Assembly: GCF_001294575.1 (NCBI RefSeq)
Contig: NZ_CP012676.1
Span: forward strand, 2,356,001-2,420,000
Source: Pseudomonas versuta
Lineage (GTDB): Bacteria > Pseudomonadota > Gammaproteobacteria > Pseudomonadales > Pseudomonadaceae
Direction: 5' to 3'
DNA: 64,000 nt
Shown: one piece after another, positions 39,400-50,320 of the stretch
Layout: each line of letters begins with the position of its first letter
Numbering within the stretch: position 1 is the stretch's first letter
Program-made: the position numbers and the translations under genes
Notes under the pieces: model-generated
Database searches by the model: none
Told to the model about the DNA's origin: nothing
What the model saw: the letters and a program-made list of their open reading frames with translations, nothing else

Positions 39400-42300
39400 T
39401 CAATGCGCTCCAGTTCATTCAGCAATTGGGTCATGGCGTCCATCTCGTCTTCGGGGGCGTGCGCCGGAATGTGCTCCAGGTGCCGAGCAAGCGCCTCGAC
39501 CGTCGGGGTGTCGAACACCGCGCCGAGGTGAATCTGTACGCCTAACTGGTGGCGAATCTGCGAGGCCAGGCGGGTCGCCAGCAGCGAATGCCCGCCCAGC
39601 TCGAAAAAATCATCCGTCACACCGACCCGCTCCACACCCAGCACCTCGGACCAGATTCTGGCCAGCGCGCGCTCGGCGTCATTGCGGGGTTCGACATAGC
39701 CAGTGGCAGCGGCCTGCGCCTCGACCTGCGGTAACTGCTTGCGATCCAGTTTGCCGTTGGCCGAGAGCGGCATCGCCGGCAATTGCAATAATCGCCACGG
39801 CACCATGTATTCAGGAACGTGCTGCCCCAGATGAAATTTAAGCGCGGCTTCATCGGCCTCGGTGCCGACCCAGTAACCGAGCAGTTGATTGTCCCGCGCC
39901 ACCACTACGCATTCGCGCACCGCGGCATGGGCCAGCAACACTGCTTCGATCTCGCCCAGCTCAATGCGCTGGCCGCGCAACTTGACCTGATGATCGAGGC
40001 GTCCCAGGTAGTCGATAGCGCCATCGGCGCGCCAGCGCGCCAGGTCGCCACTGCGGTACATGCGCTCGCCGGGAGCACCATAGGGGTTAGCGACAAAGCG
40101 TTCGGCAGTCAGCCCCGGACGGCCCTGATAACCCCGGGCCAGATTGACCCCGGCGATGTACAGCTCCCCCGCCACACCCACCGGCACCGGGTTGAGATCG
40201 GCATCGAGAATATGGATTTGCGTATTGGCGATCGGACGCCCGATCGGCACGCTGCTGCCGTCCTCGCGACAGGCCCAGGACGTCACGTCGATGGCCGCTT
40301 CGGTCGGGCCATACAGGTTGTGCAACTCGCTGGCGGTTTGCCCCAGCACCTGACGCTGCAACTCCGCAGGCAGGGCTTCGCCGCTGCAAATAATCCGTTT
40401 CAGCGAAGTACAAATCGGCAGTTCACCGGCCGAGACGAACGCCTGCAACATCGACGGCACGAAGTGCAAAGTGGTGATGCCGTGCGCGACGATCAGTTCA
40501 CGCAAGGCCTGCGGATCACGGTGGGCACCGGGTGGCGCCATCACCAGTGCCGCGCCGCTGAGCAGCGGCCAGAAGAACTCCCAGACCGAGACGTCGAAGC
40601 TGTAAGGGGTTTTTTGCAGCACCCGGTCGCTGGCGTTCAGGCCGTATTCGGCCTGCATCCATTGCAAACGATTGAGCAACCCGGCGTGGCGGTTACCGAC
40701 GGCCTTGGGCTTGCCGGTGGAACCCGAGGTGTACAGGCAGTACACCAGGTTTTCCGGGTTGATATCGACCTTGGGTGCAGTCTGCGGCTGAGCCGCCAGC
40801 GCCAGGTTTTCCAATGCATGGACCGGTACACCGACAGCGCCGGACCAACTGTCCAGCAGGTGTGCTTGAGTCAGCAACAACGGGCTGCCGCTGTCGGCCA
40901 GCATCCCTTGCAAACGCTCCCGCGGGTGGTCCGGGTCCAGCGGCAGATACGCGCCACCGGCCTTGATCACCCCCAACAGTGCCACCACCAATTCCACGGA
41001 GCGCTCGGCGCACACCGCCACCGGCACGTCCGGGCCCACGCCCCGACCCTGCAACCAGTGGGCCAGCTGATTGGCCCGGGCATCCAGTTCGCCATAGCTC
41101 AGACGCGTGTCGCCATGCACCAGCGCCAGCGCATCCGGAGTGGCCCGCACCTGTTCGGCGATCAAGGCTGGCAAGCTCGCGTACTGCGCATAGTCGACCC
41201 CGGTGGCATTCCACGCCGAGAGCTGCCGTTGCTCCACGTTATCGAGCATTTGCAACTGGCCAAGGCGGACCGTTGACGGCCCCTGCGCCCGGGCTGCCAT
41301 AGCCAGCAGCAGGTTCTGTAAATGCTCCCCGAGGCGAGCCACGCTGGCCGCGTCGAAAGCACCCAGCAGGTAACTCAATTGCAGGTCCAGGGTGTCGCCC
41401 GCGTGGATCACCACGGTCAGCGGGTAATGGGTGGTTTCCCGGGAAATCACCTTGCCGAATTGCACGCCGCTGCCGCTGCGCAAGGCGCTGTCCACCGGGT
41501 AGTTCTCGAACACCAGCACGCTGTCGAACAGCGCCCGGCCGCCCTGCCCGGCCCAGCGCTGGATATCGAACAGCGGCGTGTGCTCATGCTCGCGCACCGC
41601 CAGGTTCAGCGATTGCAGTTCACGCAGCCAGTCCCCCAACAAACGCTGCGGCCCGGGCGCCTGAATGATCGGCAAGGTATTGATGAACAGCCCCAGCACC
41701 CGCTCGGCATCGGCCAGCGCAGTCGGACGCCCGGCCACGGTGGCGCCGAAAGCCACGCTGCGCTGCCCGCTGTAGCGTTGCAACAACAGGCTCCAGGCTC
41801 CCTGGAGCAAGGTGTTCAGGGTCACCCGCTCGCGCCGGGCAAATGCCCCCAGCGCCGAGGTCGCATCCCGGTCCAGTTGCAGCCGCAGGTCGCCATGCCC
41901 GGCCCGCGCCGGGACTGCCGGCAAGGCATCGGCCAGCAGGGTCGGTTGCTCCAGCTGGCGCAGTTGTTCGCTCCAGAAGTCCTGGCTCAGGGTGGCATCC
42001 TGACGGCCCAGCCAGGCCAGGTAATCGCGGTAGCGGCTGGCGCTGGCAGCGGGCGTTTCACCACGGTAATGCAACAGCACCTCTTCGATCAGGCGGGCCG
42101 TGGCCCAGCCGTCGAGCAGGATGTGATGGCGGGTCCAGATCAATTGGTAAGCGCTTTCGCCCAGGCGTACCAGCAACACCCGTTGCAGCGGTGGTCGGCG
42201 CAGGTCGAAGCCCTGGTCGCGCTCGGCATCGGCCAGTTCGGCCAGTTCCAGGCGCGCCTGTTCGGCGCCGCGTGCACGCCAGTCGAGGTGGCGCACCGGC

Positions 42301-45300
42301 GATGGCAACTGGCGATGGATCCATTGCAGGGGCTGGGGCAAGTCGCCTTCCCAGGCGAAACCGGCCCGCAGGATCGCGTGCTCATTGCTGACCTGCTCCC
42401 AGGCTGCGGCGAAACGCGGGCCATCAACATCGTTCAATGGCACACAGACCTGATTGACATAGGCACTGCCCGTGGCGCCTTGCACAGCGTGAAACAGCAT
42501 GCCCTGTTGCAGCGGCGACAAGGGGTAAAGGTCTTCGAGGTCGGCGGCGGCCACCGGCAGTGCATCCAGTTGTGCCTGGCTGACGCTCGCCAGCGGGAAA
42601 TCCGAAGGTGTGACACCCGCAGCGCCGGGGCTCAGGCAATGGTCGATCAGAGTGCCCAGGCTCGCCAGATAGTCCTCGGCCAGGCCTTGCACCAGCTCGC
42701 TGTCGAAGCGCTCGCAGCCATAGCGCCAGCTCAGTTGCAGGCAGCCGTCGCGCACCTGGCCGGTGATCACCCATTCGCTGTCGGCATCGGCGCCCGGGTC
42801 CAGGGACGCGCCCAGGCTTTCCCCGGCCCAGTCGAACAGGCCGTCGGCCAGGCGGCCCGGGTCGAACTGCCCCAGGTAGTTGAAGGTGATTTGCGGTGCC
42901 GTGCGGGCCGCCAGCCGGCGGGCCAGATCATCCTCGCCCAGATAGCGCAACACGCCGTAGCCCAGGCCCTGGCCGGGTACCTGGCGCACTTGCTCCTTGA
43001 TCGCCTTGATCGCTTCGGCCGCTGAGCCGTTGCCGGGCGCCAGTTGCAACGGGTACAGGGCAGTGAACCAGCCGACGCTGCGGCTCAGGTCCAGCTCGGC
43101 CGGGGCATTGGGCCCCGGGGTGCGGCCGTGACTTTCCAGAAGGATATCCAGCGCCGGTTGGCCGCTCCACTGGCACAGGGTCCGGGCCAGCCCGGCCAGC
43201 AGCAGTTCGTCGATCCGCGTGCGATAGGCACCGTGGGCCGCGCCCAGCAAGGCGCGGGTCCGCGCCGGGTCGAGCTGCACCTGCACCCGGGCCGTCGCGC
43301 CGAGGGCACGGCTGCCTTGCGGGCGCGGCACCCGCAACGGGGTTGGCGCGGTCTCGGCATACGCCTGCCAGTAAGCCAGCTCGCTGTCGCCCAGGCCTTG
43401 GCGCTGCCAGCTTGCGAGGTGCTCGCCCCAGGCCTTGAAGCTGCTGGTACGCGCAGCCAGGCGCAGCGATGAACCGGCCAGCGCCTGGCTGTAGAGCTGC
43501 GCCAGGTCTTCGAGCAGGATGCGCCAGGACACGCCGTCCACCACCAGGTGATGGGCCACCAGCAACAACCGTTGCTGGCCATCGCCCAGTTGCATCAGCA
43601 CGGCCTTGAACAGCGGGCCCCGGTCCAATTGAAAACCGCGCTGGGCCTCTTCGCAGACGGCACTGATCGCCTCGGGACGGCCCAGGGTCCGGCACTCCAG
43701 CAAGGAGGGGGCGCCATTACCATGGCTGGCGCTCCATTGCCCGTCCACCTGTTGAAATTGCAGGCGCAGGGCATCGTGATGGACGAACAGCGCCGCCAGT
43801 GCCTCGCTCAGCGCAGCGGGCTCCAGGATTTGCAGCGGTCGTAGCAGTAACGCCTGGTTCCAGTGGCCCGCAACCGGCACCGCCTGGGCGAAAAAGTGTG
43901 CCTGGATCGGTGTCACGGGGGCTGCGCCCTGAACCGGGCCACTGTCCCGGCTGGCCTGCTCCAGAGGCACAGCGACCCGGGCCAGGGCAGCGATGGTTTG
44001 ATGCTCAAAAAGGTCGCGAGGATTGAGCTGCCAACCGGCACGGCGCATCCGGCTGATCACCTGCAGGGACAGGATGGAGTCGCCCCCCAGTTCGAAGAAA
44101 TTGTCGCTGATCCCAACCTGTTCTTGACCCAATACCTCGGCCCAGATGCTTGCCAGGATCCGTTCGATTTCGCTGCTGGGTGCCGCATAGTCTTCAGTCA
44201 CCGGCCCTTGGGGCTGTGGCAGTAGCTTGCGGTCCAGCTTGCCGTTGGCCGACAGCGGCATGGCATCCAGCTGCACCAGACGCCACGGCACCATGTATTC
44301 CGGAAGGTGACGGGCCAGATGGGCCTTGAGTGCATCCTCATCCGTGGCATCCCCCACCCAGTAGCCGATCAGCTTGTCGTCGCGGGCAATGACCACGCTT
44401 TCCCGGACATTGGCGTGGCTCAGTAACAGCGCTTCAATCTCCCCCAGTTCGATACGCAGACCGCGCAACTTGACCTGATGATCGAGGCGCCCCAGGTAGT
44501 CGATGGCGCCATCGGCACGCCAGCGCGCCAGATCGCCACTGCGGTACATCCGTTCGCCGGGCGCCCCATAGGGATTGGCGACAAAGCGTTCGGCAGTCAG
44601 GGCTGCACGGCCCTGATAACCCCGCGCCAGATTAATCCCGGCGATGTACAACTCCCCCGCCACGCCCACCGGCACCGGGTTGAGATCGGTGTCGAGAATA
44701 TGGATTTGCGTATTGGCGATCGGACGCCCGATCGGCACGCTGTTGCCGTCCTCGCGACAGGCCCATGAGGTGACGTCGATGGCCGCTTCGGTCGGGCCAT
44801 ACAGGTTGTGCAATTCACTGCTGGTTTGCCCCAGCACCTGACGCTGCAACTGCGCAGGCAGGGCTTCGCCGCTGCAAATAATCCGTTTCAGCGACGTACA
44901 AAGCGCCAGTTCACCGGCCGAGACGAACGCCTGCAGCATCGACGGCACGAAGTGCAAAGTAGTGATGCCGTGCTCGACGATCAGTTCACGCAAGGCCTGC
45001 GGATCACGGTGCGCGCTGGGCGGTGCCATCACCAGCGCGGCACCGCTGAGCAGCGGCCAGAAGAACTCCCACACCGACACATCGAAACTGTAAGGGGTTT
45101 TTTGCAGCACCCGGTCGCTGGCATTCAGGCCGTATTCGGCCTGCATCCATTGCAGGCGATTGAGCAGCCCGGCGTGACGGTTACCGACGGCCTTGGGCTT
45201 GCCGGTGGAGCCGGAGGTGTACAGGCAGTACACGAGGTTTTCCGGGCCGATATCGACCTGCAGCGCGATCTGCGGCTGAATCGCAAGCGGCAGGTTTTCC

Positions 45301-47120
45301 AATGCATGGACCGGTACACCGGCAGCGCCGGACCACGTGCTCAATAGATGTTTCTGGGTCAGCAACAACGGGCTGCCGCTGTCGGCCAGCATCCCTTGCA
45401 GACGCTCAAGCGGCAGATCCGGGTCCAGTGGCAAGTACGCACCACCGGCCTTGATCACCCCCAGCAGTGCCACCACCAGTTCCACGGAGCGCTCGGCGCA
45501 CACCGCCACCGGTACATCCGGGCCAACGCCCTGGCCGAGCAACCAGTGGGCCAGCTGATTGGCACGGGCATCCAGTTCGCCATAGCTCAGCTGCGTGTCG
45601 CCATACACCAGCGCCAGGGCCTCGGGGGTGGCCCGCACCTGTTCGGCAATCAAGGCGGGAAGGTTCGGATACTCGGGGTAGCGGCTGGCTGTGGCGTTCC
45701 AGGTATTGAGTTGCGCCTGCTCGCCAGCGTCCAGCAATGGCAGGCTGAACACCGAGCGGTCAGGCGTGGCGAGCATGCCCTGCAACAGCTGGCACAGGTG
45801 CTGGCCGAGGCGCTGGATGGTCGGGGCGTCGTAGAGTTCTGTCACATACTCCAGACGGCAATCGATGCCGTCAGGGCTGGCGATAACGTCCAGGGTCAGG
45901 TCGAAACGCGCGCTCTCCAGCTCGCTATCCAGCACCTGCACCTCCAGCCCCGGCAGCTGCAAGGGCTGGGCATCGCGGGAATGGCGGAAGTTGAACAGCA
46001 CCTGGAACAGTGCGCTATGGCGCAAGTCGCGGGTCAGGTTGAGGCCGTCCAGCACGCACTCGAAGGGAAAGTCCGAGTGCTGCAGGGCCATCCGGCTTTC
46101 ATCGCGCAGGCGGCGGCACAGCGCGCGGGTGGTCAGTTGCGAATCGAGCCGGGCACGATAGACCTGGGTGTTGACGAAGAAACCGACAATGTCCTGGACT
46201 TGGGCATGGCTGCGTGCGGCGTTGGGCACGCCGACCGCGAAATCACGCTGGCCGCTGTAGCGCGCCAGCAGCACTTGCCAGGCCGCCAGTAGCAGCACGA
46301 ATGGCGAGCAATGTTGTGCCCGGCACCCTTCACGCACCGCCCGGGCCAAAGCGTCCGGCAGCCGGATATCATGCCGCGCGGCTTGCAGGCGTGGCGCTGC
46401 GCTGCGCGCACGGTCACTGGGCAGCTCCAGCACCGGCACGTCCTGGCCCAGGTACTGGCGCCAGTACGCCTGGCCTTCAGCGGCGCCCTGGCCAGCAAAG
46501 TGCTGACGCTGCCAGGTCGCGTAGTCGGCGTACTCCAGGGGCAAACCCGGCAACGCCCGGTCATTGCCGTCCAGGGCCGCGGCATAGGCCCGGCCCAGGT
46601 CGGCAATCAGCAGCGGGTTGGACCAGGCATCGGCAACGATGTGGTGCAGGCACAGCAGTAACACCGCCCCCTCGCCGTCGCACAACAGGCTGGCCCGCAG
46701 CAACGGTGCACGATCAAGGTCAAACGGCACGGCAACCCGCTGACGCAGTTCGGCTTGCAAGTCGGCGCCGGTCGCCAGGGTCACGCATTCCAGGTGGAAA
46801 TCCACCGCGGGCTCGATGACCTGCATGGGCTGCTCATCGACCAGCACGAAGCGGGTGCGCAGGCTGGCGTGGCGCTCGATCAGGCGGCGCAAGGCGGCCT
46901 GCAACGCCCCGACATCCGGCCGGCCCTTAATGCGTAGCGCCCGGGCCGAGTTGTAGGCCGGGCTCTGTAGCTCGTACTGCTGGAGAAACCACAAGCGGCG
47001 CTGGGCGAATGACAGCGGCGCCGGCCCATCCCCGGTGCGTCGGCCCGGCCCGGCGGGTGCGGCCGGCGCGTCATCATCAAGTAACAGGGCAAGCAATTGG
47101 TCGCGGTCAAAATCGGTCAT
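39396..47120 (-). CDS. NRPS, two modules C-A(Ser)-T-E / C-A(Ser)-T
   Basis: A 2574-residue NRPS. Landmarks: C1 HHIVADAWS about 160 (Ala replaces the last Gly of HHxxxDG); A1 core [10 protein letters not shown] about 635; T1 GGDSILSL about 1012; [11 protein letters not shown] about 1192 with ESHGR in place of the usual EGHGR; C2 HHILLDGWA about 1667; A2 core about 2135; T2 GGHSLLAT about 2510. Both A pockets read D-V-W-H-I-S-L-I-D, the serine pattern, so it adds D-Ser then Ser. The ATG at 47120 is preferred over a TTG at 47126. A GC hairpin with a T-run lies just upstream (47139-47163). Its last four bases overlap the start of the next NRPS gene. Confidence 0.95.
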   Translation of the reverse strand: MTDFDRDQLLALLLDDDAPAAPAGPGRRTGDGPAPLSFAQRRLWFLQQYELQSPAYNSARALRIKGRPDVGALQAALRRLIERHASLRTRFVLVDEQPMQVIEPAVDFHLECVTLATGADLQAELRQRVAVPFDLDRAPLLRASLLCDGEGAVLLLCLHHIVADAWSNPLLIADLGRAYAAALDGNDRALPGLPLEYADYATWQRQHFAGQGAAEGQAYWRQYLGQDVPVLELPSDRARSAAPRLQAARHDIRLPDALARAVREGCRAQHCSPFVLLLAAWQVLLARYSGQRDFAVGVPNAARSHAQVQDIVGFFVNTQVYRARLDSQLTTRALCRRLRDESRMALQHSDFPFECVLDGLNLTRDLRHSALFQVLFNFRHSRDAQPLQLPGLEVQVLDSELESARFDLTLDVIASPDGIDCRLEYVTELYDAPTIQRLGQHLCQLLQGMLATPDRSVFSLPLLDAGEQAQLNTWNATASRYPEYPNLPALIAEQVRATPEALALVYGDTQLSYGELDARANQLAHWLLGQGVGPDVPVAVCAERSVELVVALLGVIKAGGAYLPLDPDLPLERLQGMLADSGSPLLLTQKHLLSTWSGAAGVPVHALENLPLAIQPQIALQVDIGPENLVYCLYTSGSTGKPKAVGNRHAGLLNRLQWMQAEYGLNASDRVLQKTPYSFDVSVWEFFWPLLSGAALVMAPPSAHRDPQALRELIVEHGITTLHFVPSMLQAFVSAGELALCTSLKRIICSGEALPAQLQRQVLGQTSSELHNLYGPTEAAIDVTSWACREDGNSVPIGRPIANTQIHILDTDLNPVPVGVAGELYIAGINLARGYQGRAALTAERFVANPYGAPGERMYRSGDLARWRADGAIDYLGRLDHQVKLRGLRIELGEIEALLLSHANVRESVVIARDDKLIGYWVGDATDEDALKAHLARHLPEYMVPWRLVQLDAMPLSANGKLDRKLLPQPQGPVTEDYAAPSSEIERILASIWAEVLGQEQVGISDNFFELGGDSILSLQVISRMRRAGWQLNPRDLFEHQTIAALARVAVPLEQASRDSGPVQGAAPVTPIQAHFFAQAVPVAGHWNQALLLRPLQILEPAALSEALAALFVHHDALRLQFQQVDGQWSASHGNGAPSLLECRTLGRPEAISAVCEEAQRGFQLDRGPLFKAVLMQLGDGQQRLLLVAHHLVVDGVSWRILLEDLAQLYSQALAGSSLRLAARTSSFKAWGEHLASWQRQGLGDSELAYWQAYAETAPTPLRVPRPQGSRALGATARVQVQLDPARTRALLGAAHGAYRTRIDELLLAGLARTLCQWSGQPALDILLESHGRTPGPNAPAELDLSRSVGWFTALYPLQLAPGNGSAAEAIKAIKEQVRQVPGQGLGYGVLRYLGEDDLARRLAARTAPQITFNYLGQFDPGRLADGLFDWAGESLGASLDPGADADSEWVITGQVRDGCLQLSWRYGCERFDSELVQGLAEDYLASLGTLIDHCLSPGAAGVTPSDFPLASVSQAQLDALPVAAADLEDLYPLSPLQQGMLFHAVQGATGSAYVNQVCVPLNDVDGPRFAAAWEQVSNEHAILRAGFAWEGDLPQPLQWIHRQLPSPVRHLDWRARGAEQARLELAELADAERDQGFDLRRPPLQRVLLVRLGESAYQLIWTRHHILLDGWATARLIEEVLLHYRGETPAASASRYRDYLAWLGRQDATLSQDFWSEQLRQLEQPTLLADALPAVPARAGHGDLRLQLDRDATSALGAFARRERVTLNTLLQGAWSLLLQRYSGQRSVAFGATVAGRPTALADAERVLGLFINTLPIIQAPGPQRLLGDWLRELQSLNLAVREHEHTPLFDIQRWAGQGGRALFDSVLVFENYPVDSALRSGSGVQFGKVISRETTHYPLTVVIHAGDTLDLQLSYLLGAFDAASVARLGEHLQNLLLAMAARAQGPSTVRLGQLQMLDNVEQRQLSAWNATGVDYAQYASLPALIAEQVRATPDALALVHGDTRLSYGELDARANQLAHWLQGRGVGPDVPVAVCAERSVELVVALLGVIKAGGAYLPLDPDHPRERLQGMLADSGSPLLLTQAHLLDSWSGAVGVPVHALENLALAAQPQTAPKVDINPENLVYCLYTSGSTGKPKAVGNRHAGLLNRLQWMQAEYGLNASDRVLQKTPYSFDVSVWEFFWPLLSGAALVMAPPGAHRDPQALRELIVAHGITTLHFVPSMLQAFVSAGELPICTSLKRIICSGEALPAELQRQVLGQTASELHNLYGPTEAAIDVTSWACREDGSSVPIGRPIANTQIHILDADLNPVPVGVAGELYIAGVNLARGYQGRPGLTAERFVANPYGAPGERMYRSGDLARWRADGAIDYLGRLDHQVKLRGQRIELGEIEAVLLAHAAVRECVVVARDNQLLGYWVGTEADEAALKFHLGQHVPEYMVPWRLLQLPAMPLSANGKLDRKQLPQVEAQAAATGYVEPRNDAERALARIWSEVLGVERVGVTDDFFELGGHSLLATRLASQIRHQLGVQIHLGAVFDTPTVEALARHLEHIPAHAPEDEMDAMTQLLNELERIE
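39749..41213 (-). repeat. Ser A-domain DNA repeat, copy C (pairs with 27441-28905)
   Basis: Second member of the pair described at 27441-28905; the two keep the same reading frame and length throughout, including the junction with the start of the A domain. Confidence 0.85.
44187..45266 (-). repeat. Ser A-domain DNA repeat, copy D (pairs with 36361-37440)
   Basis: Second member of the pair described at 36361-37440. Differences begin to accumulate abruptly beyond about 45250, in the segment just N-terminal to the [10 protein letters not shown] core. Confidence 0.88.
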
Positions 47121-47138
47121 GGTCAATCCAGTGCGGAA

Positions 47139-47163
47139 TAAAAAAAGCCGGCCTGCGCCGGCC
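47139..47163 (-). terminator. Intrinsic terminator inside the NRPS operon
   Basis: Read on the minus strand, a gccggc/gccggc stem with loop gcag is followed directly by seven T. It starts 6 bases beyond the stop of the interface-A-T gene and 27 bases before the next NRPS start. A stem this GC-rich with an adjacent T-run is a strong terminator candidate in the middle of what otherwise looks like a single operon. Confidence 0.7.
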
Positions 47164-47168
47164 TGTTG

Positions 47169-50100
47169 TCAGTGGGCCGCCAGGCCCCGGGCGGCGCGAG
47201 CCTTGGCCAGCAGCTCGGCGCGCTGCTGGTCGCTGAGGCTGTCGAGCTCGCGGCGCAGGCGAGCGATCTTTTCCAGCTGCAACGGTTCGCCAAGCTCGCC
47301 CAGCGCCTCGGCCAGCCCGGTGGCGCTGGGATGGTCGAACACCAGACCGGGAGCGACTTCGATCTTGAACAGGGAACGCAGACGCGCCACCAGCTTGATC
47401 ACCAGCAACGAGTGACCGCCGGCTTCAAAGAAGTCGTGGTCCACCCCCAGAGCAGAGGGCGCACAGTCCAGCAGTTCAGCCATGGCGTCGCGCAGGCAGG
47501 CTTGCAGTTCGCTGGTCGGCTCACGCACCGGTTGGCGGTGCAACAACTGCCCCGGGTCGGGCAAGGCAGCGCGCTCGACTTTGCCATTGGCCAGACGGGG
47601 CAGGCTCGGCATGGGCAGCAAGCGCGCCGGGCACAGTGCTTCAGGCAGGCGTGCGGCCAGGGCCTGCGGCAACTGTTCCAGGGCCCCGTCAGCAGCATCC
47701 GCGCCGAGCACCACATAGGCGATCAGGCTGGCCGCGCCTTCGCCGGGTGACCACAACCGGGCCACGGCCTGCTCGACCCCGGGCAAGGCCAGCAGCGCTG
47801 CCTCGACTTCACCCAGCTCGATGCGCTGCCCGCGCAGTTTGATCTGGTGGTCCTGGCGGCCAATCAGTTGCAAGCCGCCCTCGGCCCGGTAGCGGCCCAG
47901 GTCGCCGGAGCGATACAGGCGCTGGCCCGCGTGGAACGGATCGTCGATAAAGCGCTCGGCGCTGGCTTCGCCCAGGTAGCCACGGCACAGTTGGGCGCCG
48001 CCGATGTACAACTCGCCCACTGCCCCGGTGGGCACCAGACGCAAGCGATGGTCGAGCAGGTATACGCGGTTGCCGTCGAGGACGCCGCTCAGCGGTACCC
48101 GCTCGTCGCGGTCCGGCGCGTCGGCCCGCAGCGGGTGAAACAGCACGCCGACCGTGGTTTCGGTGGGCCCGTAGTGGTTGAACAGACGCAAGCCCGGCGC
48201 CCGGGCAAACAGTTGCTCCACCAGCCGCCTGGGCGTGGCTTCGCCACCGAGGATCAGGGTCCCGGGCAACGGCGGCGTATGCCCTTCGAGCAGGGCCGCC
48301 AGATGCGAAGGCACAAATTTCGCCACGTCCGGCCGTTCACGCACCAGGAAGCGGCTGAACGCCGCGCCATCGGCCAGATCGTGCGCGGCGGCGATGACCA
48401 GTTCGGCACCGACTTGCCCGGCGCCGAACAGCAAGGTATGGCCCAGGTCAACGCTCAGCGGGCTGGTCAGCGCCAGGCGCATACCGGCTTGCAGCCCGAG
48501 CGCGGCGCTGGCCGAACGCGCGTAGTTGCGCAGCGCGCCGTGCTCCACAAGCACGCCCTTGGGTGCCCCGGTCGAGCCGGAAGTAAACAGCAGGTACGCC
48601 AGGTGCCGGTCCGTCAGCTGCGGCGCCTGGAACGGCAACTCGGCATCCCTGCCCGCCTGCTCCAGACTGGCGCTCGACCACGGGCCACGGGCACTGCTGG
48701 ACGCCGGATCGCACAGCACCAGTGCCGGCTCGGCGCGGGTCAACAGATCGTGGCGACGCTCCGCAGGCCAGGCCGGTTCCAGCGGCAAGTAGTAAGCGCC
48801 GGCCACCAGCACGGCGAGGATATGCAGCACCCCTTGCAACGAGCGCTCAGTCTCGATGGCCACACATTGCCCGACACCCACGCCCTGGCCCTGCAACCAG
48901 CCGGCCATGCGCGTGACGGTCTGCTGCAAGCCGGCGTAGTCCAGGCGCTGCCGGCCATCGCTGAGGGCAATGGCCAGCGGGGTTTGCCGGGCATGCCGGG
49001 CCAGGCACTGCGCCAGCCCTTCACTGTCCTCAACCGGCTGCTGCGGGGCCAGGCTCAACAGACGCTGGCGCTCCTGCGCCCCTACAGGTTCCAGGTCGTC
49101 GAGGGGCACGGCGCCCTCCCCCGTCAGTTGTTGCAGCAGGGTGCGATATTGTTCGAGCAGCACTTTGAGGCTGGCGCTGCTGTAAGCCGCGCCATTGGCT
49201 TCGATATTGAGTAACAGGCTTTGGTCCCAGACCCGGGCGCTCAACAGCAGGTCGAAGGCCGGACGATGCGGGTAGGCATGCACCTGTTGCGGTGCGATGC
49301 GCGCCTGTTCAAAGACGAAACCCGCCTGTAACGGCGCGGCGCTGCCCGGCGCCTCGATCGGGCAGTATTCCTGCCAGCCGAGATGATCGCCCAGACGCTC
49401 TTCGGCCTGTTGCAACCATTGAGCGAAGTGCCGCGCCGGGTCCAGTTCAACCCGCAACGGCAGGACTTTTTCGAATACGCCCAGGGTGTTTTCAAAGTGC
49501 TCGTAGTCGCTGCGGCAATCGTGCAACCAGCCAGCCACAAAACTGCGCTGACCGCTCAGGCGCCCCAGCAGCACCCACCACAAGCCTTGCAACACGAAGT
49601 CCAGCGGTTGGCCGAGAAAGTCCCCCAGGGCCCGGGCGCCGTCCAGGCGTGACAACGGCACGTCAAGCTGCAGGGTCAGGCGCGGCGCCGGCGCAGGGTT
49701 GCCATGCAGCCCCAGGCGCAAGGCGTCGCCCCGGGCCGGATCGATCTGCTCGTGCTGCCAATAGGCACGGCCCTGGGCCGCATCAGCATCGGCGGCCATG
49801 TCCTGGCGCCATTGCACATAGTGTTCGTAGCCCACTTCGCTGACTGTAGGGGTTTCACCACCGGCCAGCGTCAATACGTCAGCGGCCAGTTGCTCCAGGC
49901 TTGGCGGGTCCAGGGCCAGGGCGGCGGCAACAAACTCCAGCTCGATCACGCCGTTGGCCAGGGCACGCTGGCTGACCGCCAGCACTTCGTCCGGGGCCAG
50001 GTTCAAGGCCGGTGCCATGGCGTCCAGTTCGACCCAGCGCACCGCGCCCCCCTGATTCGGCACCGCCTGGCGCCAGCCACGCAACCCCGTGACTTGCAGC

Positions 50101-50309
50101 CAGCGTGTGCCGAGGATCGGCTGGCTTGCCCCATAGCGTTGCAGCGCCGCCCGGATGTCCGCCGGCAGCTGTGCCGCGCTCAGCCCCAGGCGCAACCGAT
50201 GGCTGCCGGCATCAGCCCGGGCCGGATCATGGCCAAGCAGGCAGGCACGCTGCTCGGGGCTCAGGGCCAGGGTCTGTGGTGCGCTCAAATCAAGACTCAA
50301 ATCGTTCAT
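47169..50309 (-). CDS. NRPS with degenerate C-like 'interface' domain, A(Asp)-T
   Basis: A 1046-residue protein. Residues 1 to about 440 have the layout of a condensation domain (YEHYVQWRQDM, GRLSGQRSFVAGW, VFEKVLPLRVEL, FDLLLSARVW) but no HHxxxDG motif, so it cannot be an ordinary C domain. The A domain (TSGSTGAPKG near 576) has pocket residues D-L-T-K-I-G-H-V-G, the aspartate pattern; the T domain has GGHSLLVI near 966. Such C-like 'interface' domains beside Asp-loading modules are known as partners of stand-alone siderophore aspartyl beta-hydroxylases, and one is encoded two genes upstream. The real condensation activity for this residue is probably the C domain at the end of the preceding FAAL protein. 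An aagga ribosome site precedes the ATG. Confidence 0.9.
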   Translation of the reverse strand: MNDLSLDLSAPQTLALSPEQRACLLGHDPARADAGSHRLRLGLSAAQLPADIRAALQRYGASQPILGTRWLQVTGLRGWRQAVPNQGGAVRWVELDAMAPALNLAPDEVLAVSQRALANGVIELEFVAAALALDPPSLEQLAADVLTLAGGETPTVSEVGYEHYVQWRQDMAADADAAQGRAYWQHEQIDPARGDALRLGLHGNPAPAPRLTLQLDVPLSRLDGARALGDFLGQPLDFVLQGLWWVLLGRLSGQRSFVAGWLHDCRSDYEHFENTLGVFEKVLPLRVELDPARHFAQWLQQAEERLGDHLGWQEYCPIEAPGSAAPLQAGFVFEQARIAPQQVHAYPHRPAFDLLLSARVWDQSLLLNIEANGAAYSSASLKVLLEQYRTLLQQLTGEGAVPLDDLEPVGAQERQRLLSLAPQQPVEDSEGLAQCLARHARQTPLAIALSDGRQRLDYAGLQQTVTRMAGWLQGQGVGVGQCVAIETERSLQGVLHILAVLVAGAYYLPLEPAWPAERRHDLLTRAEPALVLCDPASSSARGPWSSASLEQAGRDAELPFQAPQLTDRHLAYLLFTSGSTGAPKGVLVEHGALRNYARSASAALGLQAGMRLALTSPLSVDLGHTLLFGAGQVGAELVIAAAHDLADGAAFSRFLVRERPDVAKFVPSHLAALLEGHTPPLPGTLILGGEATPRRLVEQLFARAPGLRLFNHYGPTETTVGVLFHPLRADAPDRDERVPLSGVLDGNRVYLLDHRLRLVPTGAVGELYIGGAQLCRGYLGEASAERFIDDPFHAGQRLYRSGDLGRYRAEGGLQLIGRQDHQIKLRGQRIELGEVEAALLALPGVEQAVARLWSPGEGAASLIAYVVLGADAADGALEQLPQALAARLPEALCPARLLPMPSLPRLANGKVERAALPDPGQLLHRQPVREPTSELQACLRDAMAELLDCAPSALGVDHDFFEAGGHSLLVIKLVARLRSLFKIEVAPGLVFDHPSATGLAEALGELGEPLQLEKIARLRRELDSLSDQQRAELLAKARAARGLAAH

Positions 50310-50320
50310 CGCAAGTGTCC

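Noticed and set aside
39396..47120. Frameshift or module truncation in the NRPS because of near-identical segments
   Set aside because: All modules are full length with complete C, A, T and E motifs and no stop codons; the similarity is explained by duplication or conversion.
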